A DNA stretch of 64,000 nucleotides from Streptomyces cylindrosporus (GTDB taxonomy: Bacteria; Actinomycetota; Actinomycetes; Streptomycetales; Streptomycetaceae): contig NZ_JALDAY010000010.1 in NCBI RefSeq assembly GCF_022698165.1, positions 1-64,000 on the forward strand, written 5' to 3'. Below are positions 27,853-35,322 of this stretch, in pieces. The notes beneath the pieces are model-generated. The model ran no database searches. It was not told the DNA's origin and was given only the letters and a program-made list of their open reading frames with translations. The translations under genes were made by a program, and so were the position numbers. Within the stretch, counting starts at the first letter, position 1; each line of letters starts with the position of its first letter.

Positions 27853-28421
27853 GTCTGCCGGGGGCCGACGAACTCTTCCGTACGACAGGGGGAATGGCGC
27901 TCCAGCCGTCCACGCCGCGGCGTGGGGCCAACGGCGAGGCCCGGGTGCCCGCGCCCGCCGGGGAGAGCGACCCGGCCGCGAGCGCGTCCGAGGACGCGCC
28001 GCAGTCGGTGCCCGCGCAGGGCGGCGACGGCGAGGGCGCGGAGCATGTGGCGGCGGAGCCGGACGCGGCCGACGCGGGCGAGTCCCGCAGCCGGGCCGCG
28101 GCCGCGGAGCGCTCCGCACGACGTCAGCCGGCGCAGGAAGGTTCTGCCCCGGCCGACCCGAACGCGCAGGCGCGGGGCAAGCGCGGACGGGCCGCCAACC
28201 GGCGCCCCAGTGGGCGGGAACGGCACGACGAGAAGATCACCGTGTACGTCTCCGCCGAGGAGCTGATGGATCTGGAGCACGCCCGCCTGGTGCTCCGCGG
28301 CGAGCACGGGCTGGCCGTCGACCGCGGGCGGATCGTCCGCGAGGCGGTCGCCGTGGTGCTGGCCGATCTGGAGTCCCGCGGGGACGCGAGCATCCTGGTA
28401 CGCCGGCTGCGCGGGCGGTAG
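27837..28421 (+). CDS. Small protein with RHH-like C-terminus, ParA partner candidate
   Basis: The protein is 194 aa from GTG 27837, overlapping the parA-like gene by 16 bp, with GGGAGG ten bases upstream inside parA. Residues 1 to about 125 are disordered and rich in Ala, Glu and Pro, turning basic (GKRGRAANRRPSGRERH). The last 70 residues (DEKITVYVSAEELMDLEHARL, DRGRIVREAVAVVLADL) have the strand-helix-helix pattern of ribbon-helix-helix DNA-binding proteins. Overlap with parA and position before scpA suggest a DNA-binding adaptor for the ParA ATPase. The fold assignment is by eye only. Confidence 0.75.
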   Translation: MSRRVSLPGADELFRTTGGMALQPSTPRRGANGEARVPAPAGESDPAASASEDAPQSVPAQGGDGEGAEHVAAEPDAADAGESRSRAAAAERSARRQPAQEGSAPADPNAQARGKRGRAANRRPSGRERHDEKITVYVSAEELMDLEHARLVLRGEHGLAVDRGRIVREAVAVVLADLESRGDASILVRRLRGR

Positions 28422-28440
28422 GCGGTAGCCTGCGGGGGCC

Positions 28441-29508
28441 ATGACCTCGAACGACGCGCCCGCCTCCGGCCCAGCGGCCGGCCGTCGGCGTGCGCTGGGC
28501 CGGGGGCCGGGTGCTCCGCAGGCCGAGCCGGAGACCAGGCCTGTGGTCGAGCCCGAGCCTGAAGAGGAGCCGCAGGTCGCAGAGCCTCAGCCGGAGGAAG
28601 CGCCGCAGGTCGCAGAGCCTCAGCCGGAGGACGCGCCGCAGGTCGCCGAGCCTCAGCCCGAGGAAGCGCCGCAGGCTGCCGAGCCCGAGGAATCCGACGA
28701 CGGTGTCTTCAAGGTCCGGCTCGCCAACTTCGAGGGCCCCTTCGACCTGCTGCTCCAGCTGATCTCCAAGCACAAGCTGGACGTCACCGAGGTCGCGCTG
28801 TCCAAGGTGACCGACGAGTTCATGGCGCACATCCGGGCGATGGGACCCGACTGGGACCTCGACCAGACGACCGAGTTCCTGGTCGTCGCGGCCACGCTGC
28901 TCGACCTCAAGGCCGCCCGGCTGCTGCCGTCCGCCGAGGTCGAGGACGAGGCCGACCTGGCGTTGCTGGAGGCCCGGGACCTGCTGTTCGCGCGGCTGCT
29001 GCAGTACCGGGCGTACAAACAGATCGCCGACATCTTCAACGCCCGCCTCGACGAGGAGGCCCGCCGCTACCCCCGTACCGTCGGACTCGAACCGCACCAC
29101 GCCGAACTGCTGCCCGAGGTCGTCATCAGCATCGGCCCCGAGGGCTTCGCCAAGCTCGCCGTCAAGGCGATGCAGCCCAAGCCCAAACCGCAGGTGTACG
29201 TCGACCACATCCACGCCCCGCTGGTCAGCGTGCAGGAGCAGGCCGGGATCGTGGTGGCGCGGCTGCGGGAGCTCGGGGAGGCCAGCTTCCGGGCGCTGGT
29301 CGAGGACACCGACGACACGCTCACCGTCGTGGCGCGCTTCCTGGCCCTGCTGGAGCTGTACCGGGAGAAGGCCGTCGCGCTGGACCAGGAGACCGCGCTC
29401 GGCGATCTGATCGTGCGGTGGACCGGCGGGGAGGGGGACGAGACGCCGATGGTGACGGACGAGTTCGACCGGCCGCCCGAGGAGCCCAAGGAGGAGAAGA
29501 AAGCATGA
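28441..29508 (+). CDS. scpA: Segregation and condensation protein A
   Basis: The protein is 355 aa. Residues 1 to about 85 are an acidic Pro/Glu-rich arm containing four 11-residue repeats (EEAPQVAEPQP type). The kleisin domain then begins FKVRLANFEGPFDLLLQLI and continues with TEVALSKVTDEFMAHI and FLVVAATLLDLKAARLLP, the standard ScpA N-terminal SMC-neck-binding part. The C-terminal winged helix ends near VARFLALLELYREKAVALDQ. ScpA bridges the SMC heads with ScpB. A TAGCCT ten bases before the ATG could give a very short leader. Its stop overlaps the scpB start by ATGA. Confidence 0.95.
   Translation: MTSNDAPASGPAAGRRRALGRGPGAPQAEPETRPVVEPEPEEEPQVAEPQPEEAPQVAEPQPEDAPQVAEPQPEEAPQAAEPEESDDGVFKVRLANFEGPFDLLLQLISKHKLDVTEVALSKVTDEFMAHIRAMGPDWDLDQTTEFLVVAATLLDLKAARLLPSAEVEDEADLALLEARDLLFARLLQYRAYKQIADIFNARLDEEARRYPRTVGLEPHHAELLPEVVISIGPEGFAKLAVKAMQPKPKPQVYVDHIHAPLVSVQEQAGIVVARLRELGEASFRALVEDTDDTLTVVARFLALLELYREKAVALDQETALGDLIVRWTGGEGDETPMVTDEFDRPPEEPKEEKKA
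28558..28689 (+). repeat. Four 33-bp in-frame tandem repeats in scpA
   Basis: Units begin at 28558, 28591, 28624 and 28657. Each encodes PE(E/D)(A/E)PQ(V/A)AEP(Q/E) and carries the common GCCGCAGGTCGCAGAGCCTC core. Units two and three are the closest. The array gives an acidic Pro-rich spacer ahead of the kleisin domain and should be length-variable between strains. Confidence 0.9.
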
Positions 29509-30158
29509 CCGAGGAGACCGAGGAACTCCCGGCAGGGCTCCGCGGCGTCGCCGACCTCGACCTGAAGCCCGCCCTGGAGGCCGTCCTCATGGTCGTGGAC
29601 GAGCCCGCGACCGAGGAGCACCTGGCGAAGATCCTGGAGCGGCCCAAGCGGCAGATCGGGGACGCGCTGCGGGCGCTGGCCGACGAGTACGCCGTGCAGG
29701 GCCGCGGTTTCGAGCTGCGGCTGATCGCCGGCGGCTGGCGCTTCTACAGCCGCGCCGAGTACGCGCTGGCCGTGGAGCGGCTCGTCCTGGACGGCCAGAC
29801 GGCCCGGCTCACCCAGGCGGCCCTGGAGACCCTCGCGGTCGTCGCCTACCGCCAGCCGGTGAGCCGCAGCCGCGTCTCGGCCGTACGAGGAGTCAACTGT
29901 GACGGGGTCATGCGGACCCTGCTGCAGCGGGGCCTGGTCCAGGAGGCGGGCACGGAACCCGAAACAGGTGCGATCCTGTACACGACGACGAACTACTTCC
30001 TGGAGCGGATGGGCCTGCGCGGCCTGGACGAGCTCCCGGAGCTCGCGCCCTTCCTCCCGGAGGCCGAGGCGATCGAGGCCGACACACTGGAAGGGGTCCC
30101 GTCGTTCGATCCGGACGCTCCGGATTCCGAGGACGCAGACGACAAGACGGAACTTTGA
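29505..30158 (+). CDS. scpB: Segregation and condensation protein B
   Basis: The protein is 217 aa from ATG 29505 (AAGGAGGA upstream inside scpA, ATGA overlap). ScpB dimers bind ScpA and regulate the SMC ATPase. Two winged-helix domains are visible: LDLKPALEAVLMVVDEPATEEHLAKIL and ARLTQAALETLAVVAYRQPVSRSRVSAVRGVNCDGVMRTLLQRGLV. An acidic tail of about 35 residues follows. Its stop overlaps the rluB ATG by one base, so scpA, scpB and rluB form one translationally coupled unit. Confidence 0.96.
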   Translation: MTEETEELPAGLRGVADLDLKPALEAVLMVVDEPATEEHLAKILERPKRQIGDALRALADEYAVQGRGFELRLIAGGWRFYSRAEYALAVERLVLDGQTARLTQAALETLAVVAYRQPVSRSRVSAVRGVNCDGVMRTLLQRGLVQEAGTEPETGAILYTTTNYFLERMGLRGLDELPELAPFLPEAEAIEADTLEGVPSFDPDAPDSEDADDKTEL

Positions 30159-31279
30159 TGCGAAGCAGCAGCGGCAGGAACAGCAGCGGAAACAACGGCG
30201 GGAGCCGTGGTGGCAACAGCGGCGGCCGCGGCGGGAGCAGCTCAGGCCGCGGCAACTACCGCGGCGCCGGCAACTCCCGGGACGACAAGCAGGGCGGCCG
30301 GCCGAAGAAGCCGCGCCCGGAGGAGCGGCGCTACGACGTAGGCCCCGGCGCCACCCAGGACGGCCCCAAGTCGGGCCGCGGCGCCTCGGCGCGCGGCGGC
30401 GCCAAGGGCGGCCCCAGGCAGGGCCAGGGCACCGGGCGCGGCCGTACGGCCCCCGGCAGCTCCCGCGAGTACGAGGCACGGGCCGAGGAGCGCAACCGCG
30501 AGCGGTACGCCGGCAAGAAGGACGTCAAGCTGCCCAAGACCTTCCCGGGCGCCGAGCAGGAGGGCGAGCGCCTGCAGAAGGTCCTCGCACGCGCGGGCTA
30601 CGGCTCCCGGCGCGCCTGCGAGGAGCTCATCGAGCAGGCCAGGGTCGAGGTCAACGGCGAGATCGTCCTGGAGCAGGGCAAGCGCGTCGACCCCGAGAAG
30701 GACGAGGTCAAGGTCGACGGCCTGACGGTCGCGACGCAGTCGTACCAGTTCTTCTCGCTGAACAAGCCGGCCGGTGTCGTCTCCACCATGGAGGACCCCG
30801 AGGGGCGCCAGTGCCTCGGCGACTACGTCACCAACCGGGAGACCCGGCTCTTCCACGTCGGGCGGCTCGACACCGAGACCGAGGGCGTCATCCTGCTCAC
30901 CAACCACGGCGAGCTGGCGCACCGGCTGACCCACCCCAAGTACGGCGTGAAGAAGACCTACCTCGCCGCCATCGTCGGCCCGATCCCGCGCGACCTGGGC
31001 AAGAAGCTCAAGGACGGCATCCAGCTCGACGACGGGTACGCGCGTGCCGACCACTTCCGGGTGGTCGAGCAGACGGGCAAGAACTACCTGGTCGAGGTCA
31101 CCCTGCACGAGGGCCGCAAGCACATCGTCCGCCGGATGCTCGCCGAGGCGGGCTTCCCGGTCGAGAAGCTGGTGCGCACCTCCTTCGGCCCGATCACCCT
31201 GGGCGACCAGAAGTCGGGCTGGCTGCGGCGGCTGTCGAACACCGAGGTCGGCATGCTGATGCAGGAAGTCGACCTCTAG
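30158..31279 (+). CDS. rluB: 23S rRNA pseudouridine synthase (RluB family)
   Basis: The protein is 373 aa; ATG 30158 overlaps the scpB stop, and a TTG three bases earlier is possible. The first 120 residues are a Gly/Ser/Arg/Asn-rich basic extension (SSSGRNSSGNNGGSRGGNSG type) like RGG arms. An S4 domain follows (RLQKVLARAGYGSRRACEELI) and then the catalytic PsuA domain with HVGRLDTETEGVILLTNHG, where D238 is the catalytic Asp. The family converts uridine to pseudouridine at 23S positions near 2605. It is the second RNA-related protein in the window with an RGG-like arm. Confidence 0.92.
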   Translation: MRSSSGRNSSGNNGGSRGGNSGGRGGSSSGRGNYRGAGNSRDDKQGGRPKKPRPEERRYDVGPGATQDGPKSGRGASARGGAKGGPRQGQGTGRGRTAPGSSREYEARAEERNRERYAGKKDVKLPKTFPGAEQEGERLQKVLARAGYGSRRACEELIEQARVEVNGEIVLEQGKRVDPEKDEVKVDGLTVATQSYQFFSLNKPAGVVSTMEDPEGRQCLGDYVTNRETRLFHVGRLDTETEGVILLTNHGELAHRLTHPKYGVKKTYLAAIVGPIPRDLGKKLKDGIQLDDGYARADHFRVVEQTGKNYLVEVTLHEGRKHIVRRMLAEAGFPVEKLVRTSFGPITLGDQKSGWLRRLSNTEVGMLMQEVDL

Positions 31280-31294
31280 GCGATGCGTTTCGGT

Positions 31295-31329
31295 CCTCTC
31301 GCCGGTCTGTACTCATGACCGGCGAGAGG
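31295..31329 (+). promoter_or_regulatory. Perfect hairpin that contains the Shine-Dalgarno of the sigma gene
   Basis: A perfect 13-bp inverted repeat (CCTCTCGCCGGTC at 31295-31307, exact complement at 31317-31329) has a 9-base loop. The right arm contains GAGAGG (31324-31329), the ribosome-binding site of the sigma factor gene that starts at 31337. It could be the terminator of the rluB transcript, an operator, or a translation-blocking hairpin. Confidence 0.8.
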
Positions 31330-31336
31330 AATGGCC

Positions 31337-32299
31337 ATGCCTGCGACGACGACGGACCGCGACGAGTTCGTACGCCTGACGGACCCGTACCGGCGGGAGC
31401 TGCTCGCGCACTGCTACCGGATGCTGGGCTCGGTCGACGAGGCCGAGGACCTGGTGCAGGAGACGTATCTGCGGGCCTGGCGGTCCTACGACGGCTACGA
31501 GGGCCGCGCCTCGCTGCGGACCTGGCTGCACAGGATCGCCACCAACACGTGTCTGACGGCGCTGGAGAGCCGTGCGCGGCGTCCGCTGCCCTCCGGGCTC
31601 GGGGGGCCGTCACAGGCGCCTGAGGAGCCGCTGAGGGGCCCTGTGACGGATGTTCCGTGGCTCCAGCCGCTGCCCGACGCGCTCGTCGACCCGGCGACCG
31701 TGGTGGCCGCCCGCGGCAGCCTGCGCCTCGCGCTGGTCGCCGCGCTTCAGCATCTGCCCGCGCGGCAGCGGGCGGTGCTCATCCTGCGGGACGTGCTTGC
31801 GTGGCGGGCGCCCGAGGTGGCCGCGGTGCTCGGCACCTCCACGGCGGCCGTGAAGAGCAGCCTCCAGCGCGCGCGTGCCCGGCTCGACGAGGTCGCCCCG
31901 GACGAGGACCTCGTGGTCGAACCCGAGGGCGCGGCCGACCGCGAGGTGCTCGACCGGTACATGGCCGCCTTCGAGCACGCCGACATGGACGCCCTGCTCG
32001 ACCTCCTCCAGGACGGCGTCGAACTGGAGATGCCGCCCAACCTGGAGTGGTTCAGCGGCAAGAAGGACGTCCTGAACTTCCTGCGCTCGCGCGGGCACGG
32101 CGAGGGCCGCTACAAAATGCTGCCCACGCGCGCGAACGGCCAGCCGGCCGTCGTCATGTACGTGCGCGGGGTGGACGGCGTGCTGCGCGCGCACTCGGTG
32201 CAGGTGCTCACCGTCGAGGGCGGCACGGTGGCCCGTATCACCGCCTTCATCGACCTCGACCAGGTCGAACGCTTCGGATTCCCGCGGGTGCTCGCGTGA
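31337..32299 (+). CDS. ECF sigma factor with SnoaL-like C-terminal domain
   Basis: The protein is 320 aa from ATG 31337; the ATG at 31331 would leave no gap to GAGAGG. Sigma region 2 is YRRELLAHCYRMLGSVDEAEDLVQETYLRAWRSYDGYEGRASLRTWLHRIATNTCL. Region 4 is LQHLPARQRAVLILRDVLAWRAPEVAAVLGTSTAAVKSSLQRAR. After residue about 200 a SnoaL/NTF2-like domain follows (LDRYMAAFEHADMDALLDLLQDGVELEMPPNLEWFSGKKDVLNFL). This is the SigJ/SigG type (ECF41/ECF56-like), where the C-terminal domain replaces a classical anti-sigma factor. The next gene overlaps by GTGA. Regulation may involve the hairpin at its start. Confidence 0.9.
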   Translation: MPATTTDRDEFVRLTDPYRRELLAHCYRMLGSVDEAEDLVQETYLRAWRSYDGYEGRASLRTWLHRIATNTCLTALESRARRPLPSGLGGPSQAPEEPLRGPVTDVPWLQPLPDALVDPATVVAARGSLRLALVAALQHLPARQRAVLILRDVLAWRAPEVAAVLGTSTAAVKSSLQRARARLDEVAPDEDLVVEPEGAADREVLDRYMAAFEHADMDALLDLLQDGVELEMPPNLEWFSGKKDVLNFLRSRGHGEGRYKMLPTRANGQPAVVMYVRGVDGVLRAHSVQVLTVEGGTVARITAFIDLDQVERFGFPRVLA

Positions 32300-32853
32300 A
32301 CGCCGGGGAGCTGCTGGAGCGTTCGCTCGCCTACGCGCTGGGGAGCGTGGCCGAGGTGGCGCCGGGCGGGCTGGACCGGGGCACGCCGTGCGGGGAGTGG
32401 GACCTGGGGGAGCTGCTCGGGCATCTCGACGACTCGCTGGACGCCCTGCACGAGGGGCTGACCGGCGGGCGGATCGGGCTGTTCCCCAGGGTGATCGGGG
32501 CCGCCGACCCGGCGTGCGCGTTCCGTACGCGCGCGTGCGCGGTGCTCGGCGCCTGGGCGGCCGGACCGGGGGAGCGGGTGCGGGTCGGCGAACTGCCGCT
32601 GGACGTACGGGTGATGGCGGCCGTGGGGGCGGTGGAGATCGCCGTGCACGGCTGGGACGTGACCCAGGCCTGCGGTCGGCCCCGGCCCATACCGCGCCCA
32701 CTCGCGGCCGACCTGCTGCCCGTGGCGCGGTGCGTGGTCGCGGAGGAGGACCGGGGCGTGCGGTTCGGCGCGCCGGTGGCCGTACCGCCGTACGCGGGGC
32801 CCGACGCGCGGCTGCTGGCCTTCCTGGGGCGGCGCGATTCCTTTCCGGGGTGA
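32296..32853 (+). CDS. TIGR03086/DinB-like mycothiol-type protein
   Basis: The protein is 185 aa from GTG 32296, overlapping the sigma gene stop. It matches the maleylpyruvate-isomerase-N/TIGR03086 family of four-helix DinB-like proteins: a first helix block around LLERSLAYALGSVAEV, TPCGEWDLGELLGHLDDSLDALHEGL with a candidate metal His (GHLDD), and VEIAVHGWDVTQACGRP with a second candidate His. Members bind a metal and often use mycothiol. Coupling to an ECF sigma gene suggests a sensor or a member of its regulon, but no function is established. Confidence 0.82.
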   Translation: MNAGELLERSLAYALGSVAEVAPGGLDRGTPCGEWDLGELLGHLDDSLDALHEGLTGGRIGLFPRVIGAADPACAFRTRACAVLGAWAAGPGERVRVGELPLDVRVMAAVGAVEIAVHGWDVTQACGRPRPIPRPLAADLLPVARCVVAEEDRGVRFGAPVAVPPYAGPDARLLAFLGRRDSFPG

Positions 32854-32863
32854 GGGTGGTCTG

Positions 32864-32906
32864 CCTTCCGTGAGCGACCTGGAACAGCTCACGAGCTCAC
32901 GGAAGG
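32864..32906 (+). promoter_or_regulatory. Inverted repeat covering the Shine-Dalgarno of the MFS gene
   Basis: A perfect 12-bp inverted repeat (CCTTCCGTGAGC at 32864-32875, complement at 32895-32906) encloses 19 bases. The right arm overlaps the ribosome-binding site GGAAGGA (32901-32907). The left arm can also pair with a nearer GCTCAC (32887-32892), so two mutually exclusive structures are possible. An operator for an unlinked repressor is the other explanation. Confidence 0.7.
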
Positions 32907-32917
32907 AACCCCCGGAC

Positions 32918-34363
32918 ATGACCGACACCCTGAGTGTCTCCGTACGCAAACCACCCGCCGAACCGGGCCGGACCCGACGCGGCTGGACCGTGATCCTCGC
33001 CGGACTCGGCGCCCTGCTCTGCTCCCTCGACGTCGTGGTCGTGTCGACTGCGCTGCCCGCCCTGCGGGCGGATTTCGGGGCGAGTCTGTCGGACCTGGAG
33101 TGGACGATCAACGCCTACAACCTGGTCTTCGCCTGCCTCACCCTGACCGGCGCCGCACTCGGCGACCGCTTCGGGCGGCGGCGGATGTACGTCTTCGGGC
33201 TCGCCGTCTTCACCCTCGGCTCCGCCGCCTCCGCGCTCGCGGGCGGCCCGGGCCAGCTCATCGGCGCGCGCGTGGTGCAGGGCGCCGGGGCCGCCGTACT
33301 CCTGCCGCTCACCCTCACCCTGATCAGCGAGGCGTTCCCGGCCGAGAAGCGGGGCGTCGCCATCGGTGTCTGGGGCGGAGTGACCGGCCTCGGGGTCGCC
33401 GCCGGGCCCGTGCTCGGCGGGGCCGTCACCGAGGGCCTGTCCTGGCAGTGGATCTTCTGGCTGAACGTCCCGATCGGCCTCGCGATGCTGCCGCTCGCCG
33501 CCACCAGGCTCCACGAGAGTTACGGCACCCGGCCGCAACTCGACCTCGTCGGGCTGGTGCTGGCGGCCGCCGGGCTGACCGGCCTCGCCTGGGCGCCGGT
33601 GCGGGCGCCGCAGGTGGGCTGGGGAAGCGCCGAGGTGCTGTCCGCGCTGGCCGTGGGAGCCGTGTTCACGGCGGCCTTCCTGGCCTGGGAGCGCCGGGGC
33701 GCCCGCTACCCGATGCTGCCGCTCGGGCACTTCCGCAACCGCGGCTTCTCCACGGCCAACGCGGTCGCGTTCCTCCTCTTCGGCTCCCTGCTCGGCGCCC
33801 TCTTCATGATCACGCAGCTCTTCCAGACCGGGCTCGGCTACTCCCCGCTGGAGGCGGGCGTACGCATCCTCGTCTGGAACGCCATGCCGCTGCTGATCGC
33901 GCCGGCCGCGGGCGCCCTCGCGGACCGCTTCGGCACCCGGCCGTTCATGCTGACCGGCCTGCTGCTCCAGGGCGCGGGCCTGGCCCTGCTCGCCTGGCAG
34001 GTCGAACCCGGCGTCGGATACGGGCAGTTGGTCCTCCCGCTGATCATCGCCGGGATCGGCATCTCGATGGTCTTCCCGAGCGTCGCCAACGCAGTGACCT
34101 CGTCCGTCCCGCTCAGCGAGGCGGGCGTCGCGGCCGGCGTGAACAACGCGTTGCGCGAACTGGGCGGAGTCTTCGGAGTGGCCGTCGCCGCCCTGGTCTT
34201 CACGCAGTACGGCGGCTACGACTCGCCCGCGTCCTTCCTGGACGGCTGCGCGCCGGCGCTCTGGGTGTCGGCCGGGGCCGCCGGGCTGGGGGCGCTGGTG
34301 GCGGCGTTCGCGCCGTCGCGTGCCCGGGACGGGGGTGCGCCGGCCTCGTCGTCCGTGGCCTGA
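32918..34363 (+). CDS. MFS drug exporter (DHA2 type)
   Basis: The protein is 481 aa with about 14 membrane helices. ATG 32918 has GGAAGGA ten bases upstream; GTG 32870 would lie inside the inverted repeat. Typical motifs are motif D1-like LDVVVVSTALPALRADF, motif A GDRFGRRRMYVFGLAVFTLGS, and motif C GLGVAAGPVLGGAV, which marks antiporters. The substrate is unknown, presumably a drug or secondary metabolite moved out in exchange for protons. Its last 148 bp overlap the coding region of the DUF72 gene on the other strand. Confidence 0.92.
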   Translation: MTDTLSVSVRKPPAEPGRTRRGWTVILAGLGALLCSLDVVVVSTALPALRADFGASLSDLEWTINAYNLVFACLTLTGAALGDRFGRRRMYVFGLAVFTLGSAASALAGGPGQLIGARVVQGAGAAVLLPLTLTLISEAFPAEKRGVAIGVWGGVTGLGVAAGPVLGGAVTEGLSWQWIFWLNVPIGLAMLPLAATRLHESYGTRPQLDLVGLVLAAAGLTGLAWAPVRAPQVGWGSAEVLSALAVGAVFTAAFLAWERRGARYPMLPLGHFRNRGFSTANAVAFLLFGSLLGALFMITQLFQTGLGYSPLEAGVRILVWNAMPLLIAPAAGALADRFGTRPFMLTGLLLQGAGLALLAWQVEPGVGYGQLVLPLIIAGIGISMVFPSVANAVTSSVPLSEAGVAAGVNNALRELGGVFGVAVAALVFTQYGGYDSPASFLDGCAPALWVSAGAAGLGALVAAFAPSRARDGGAPASSSVA

Positions 34364-35238
34364 ACCGACGGGCGGGCGCGGGATCCGCGGTCCGTGTCGC
34401 CGAGCAGCTCCTGCATGGTCTCGGCGGCACGGACCGCCGCGGTCCCGCAGCAGTTGTTGAACAGGACGTGCAGCTCGTCGACGCGTCCCGCGAGGTCCCG
34501 CAACCGGGGCAGCCACTCGGCGAGTTCGGCCTCCCGGTAGTCGTGGCGGAACCGGTCCTCCTTGCTCCCCGAGCCCCAGGCCCCGCTGCGGCCGTGGAAC
34601 CGGACGACCGACAGCCGCGGCGAGGTGACCGTCGTGACGGGCGGGACCGACCCGGGCAGCGTCTGGGTCATGTCGACGGCCACGGCCGCCATGTCGTAGC
34701 GGGTGAGCAGCGCGCGGGTCGCGTCCGCCCACTCCGCACGCCACCAGCCGGGGTGCCGGAACTCCACCGACACCGGCCAGCCGACGGTCCGTTCGGCGCA
34801 CTCCCGGAGAAACTGCCCGGCCCGCCTGCCGGGCCTGACCCACGGCGGAAACTGGAACAGCACGCTGCCCAGCCGCCCGGCCGCCCTGAGCGGCTCGATG
34901 TCCTCGGTGAACCGCGCCCACACCTCGTCCAGCACCTTCGGGTCCCGCGGCTCGGCGGGCAGCCCGTCCGGCATCGCCGCGGGGCGCGTCGGATGCCCGG
35001 TCAGCAGCGAGAACGCCTTCACGTCGAAGACGAAACCCTCCGGCGTCCGCTCGGCCCACAGACGGCAGTTGCGGGCGCCGGGCAGCGCGTAGTACGCCGA
35101 GTCGACCTCGACCACGGGGAACCGCTCGGCGTAGTACCGCAGCCTCCCCTCCGCGTCCCGCCGGCCCGGCGGATACCAGCCGCTGCCGACCAGTGCCCGG
35201 TCCGTCCACGAACAAGTGCCCACCAGGATCTCGCCCAT
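34216..35238 (-). CDS. DUF72 family protein
   Basis: The protein is 340 aa. The DUF72 TIM-barrel-like core is clear: EILVGTCSWTDRALVGSGWYP, YYAERFPVVEVDSAYYALP, LGSVLFQFPPWVRP, SVEFRHPGWW, VVRFHGRSG and LHVLFNNCCGTAAVRAAETM. DUF72 proteins (YecE type) have no settled function; a nuclease or repair role has been suggested. The last 60 residues are a low-complexity tail that lies antisense to the MFS exporter. ATG 35238 has no ribosome-binding site; TAACCG seven bases upstream suggests a leaderless mRNA. It is divergent from nrtR, and the palindrome at 35286 could serve both genes. Confidence 0.88.
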   Translation of the reverse strand: MGEILVGTCSWTDRALVGSGWYPPGRRDAEGRLRYYAERFPVVEVDSAYYALPGARNCRLWAERTPEGFVFDVKAFSLLTGHPTRPAAMPDGLPAEPRDPKVLDEVWARFTEDIEPLRAAGRLGSVLFQFPPWVRPGRRAGQFLRECAERTVGWPVSVEFRHPGWWRAEWADATRALLTRYDMAAVAVDMTQTLPGSVPPVTTVTSPRLSVVRFHGRSGAWGSGSKEDRFRHDYREAELAEWLPRLRDLAGRVDELHVLFNNCCGTAAVRAAETMQELLGDTDRGSRARPSVQATDDEAGAPPSRARDGANAATSAPSPAAPADTQSAGAQPSRKDAGES

Positions 35239-35285
35239 GGGAGCCCGGTTACCCCCGAGGGGCTTGTGGAAGCACCGGCATGCTG

Positions 35286-35308
35286 TTTATAGTCGTAATG
35301 ACTATTAA
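35286..35308. promoter_or_regulatory. Palindromic operator before nrtR
   Basis: ATAGTC-GTAAT-GACTAT (35289-35305) is a perfect 6-5-6 inverted repeat extended by matching TT/AA two bases further out. It is an AT-rich island in GC-rich DNA, directly upstream of the nrtR ribosome-binding site AAGGGGG. It is best read as the NrtR autoregulatory operator and could also affect the divergent DUF72 promoter 40 bp to the left. Confidence 0.7.
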
Positions 35309-35322
35309 GGGGGTGTGGGTGC

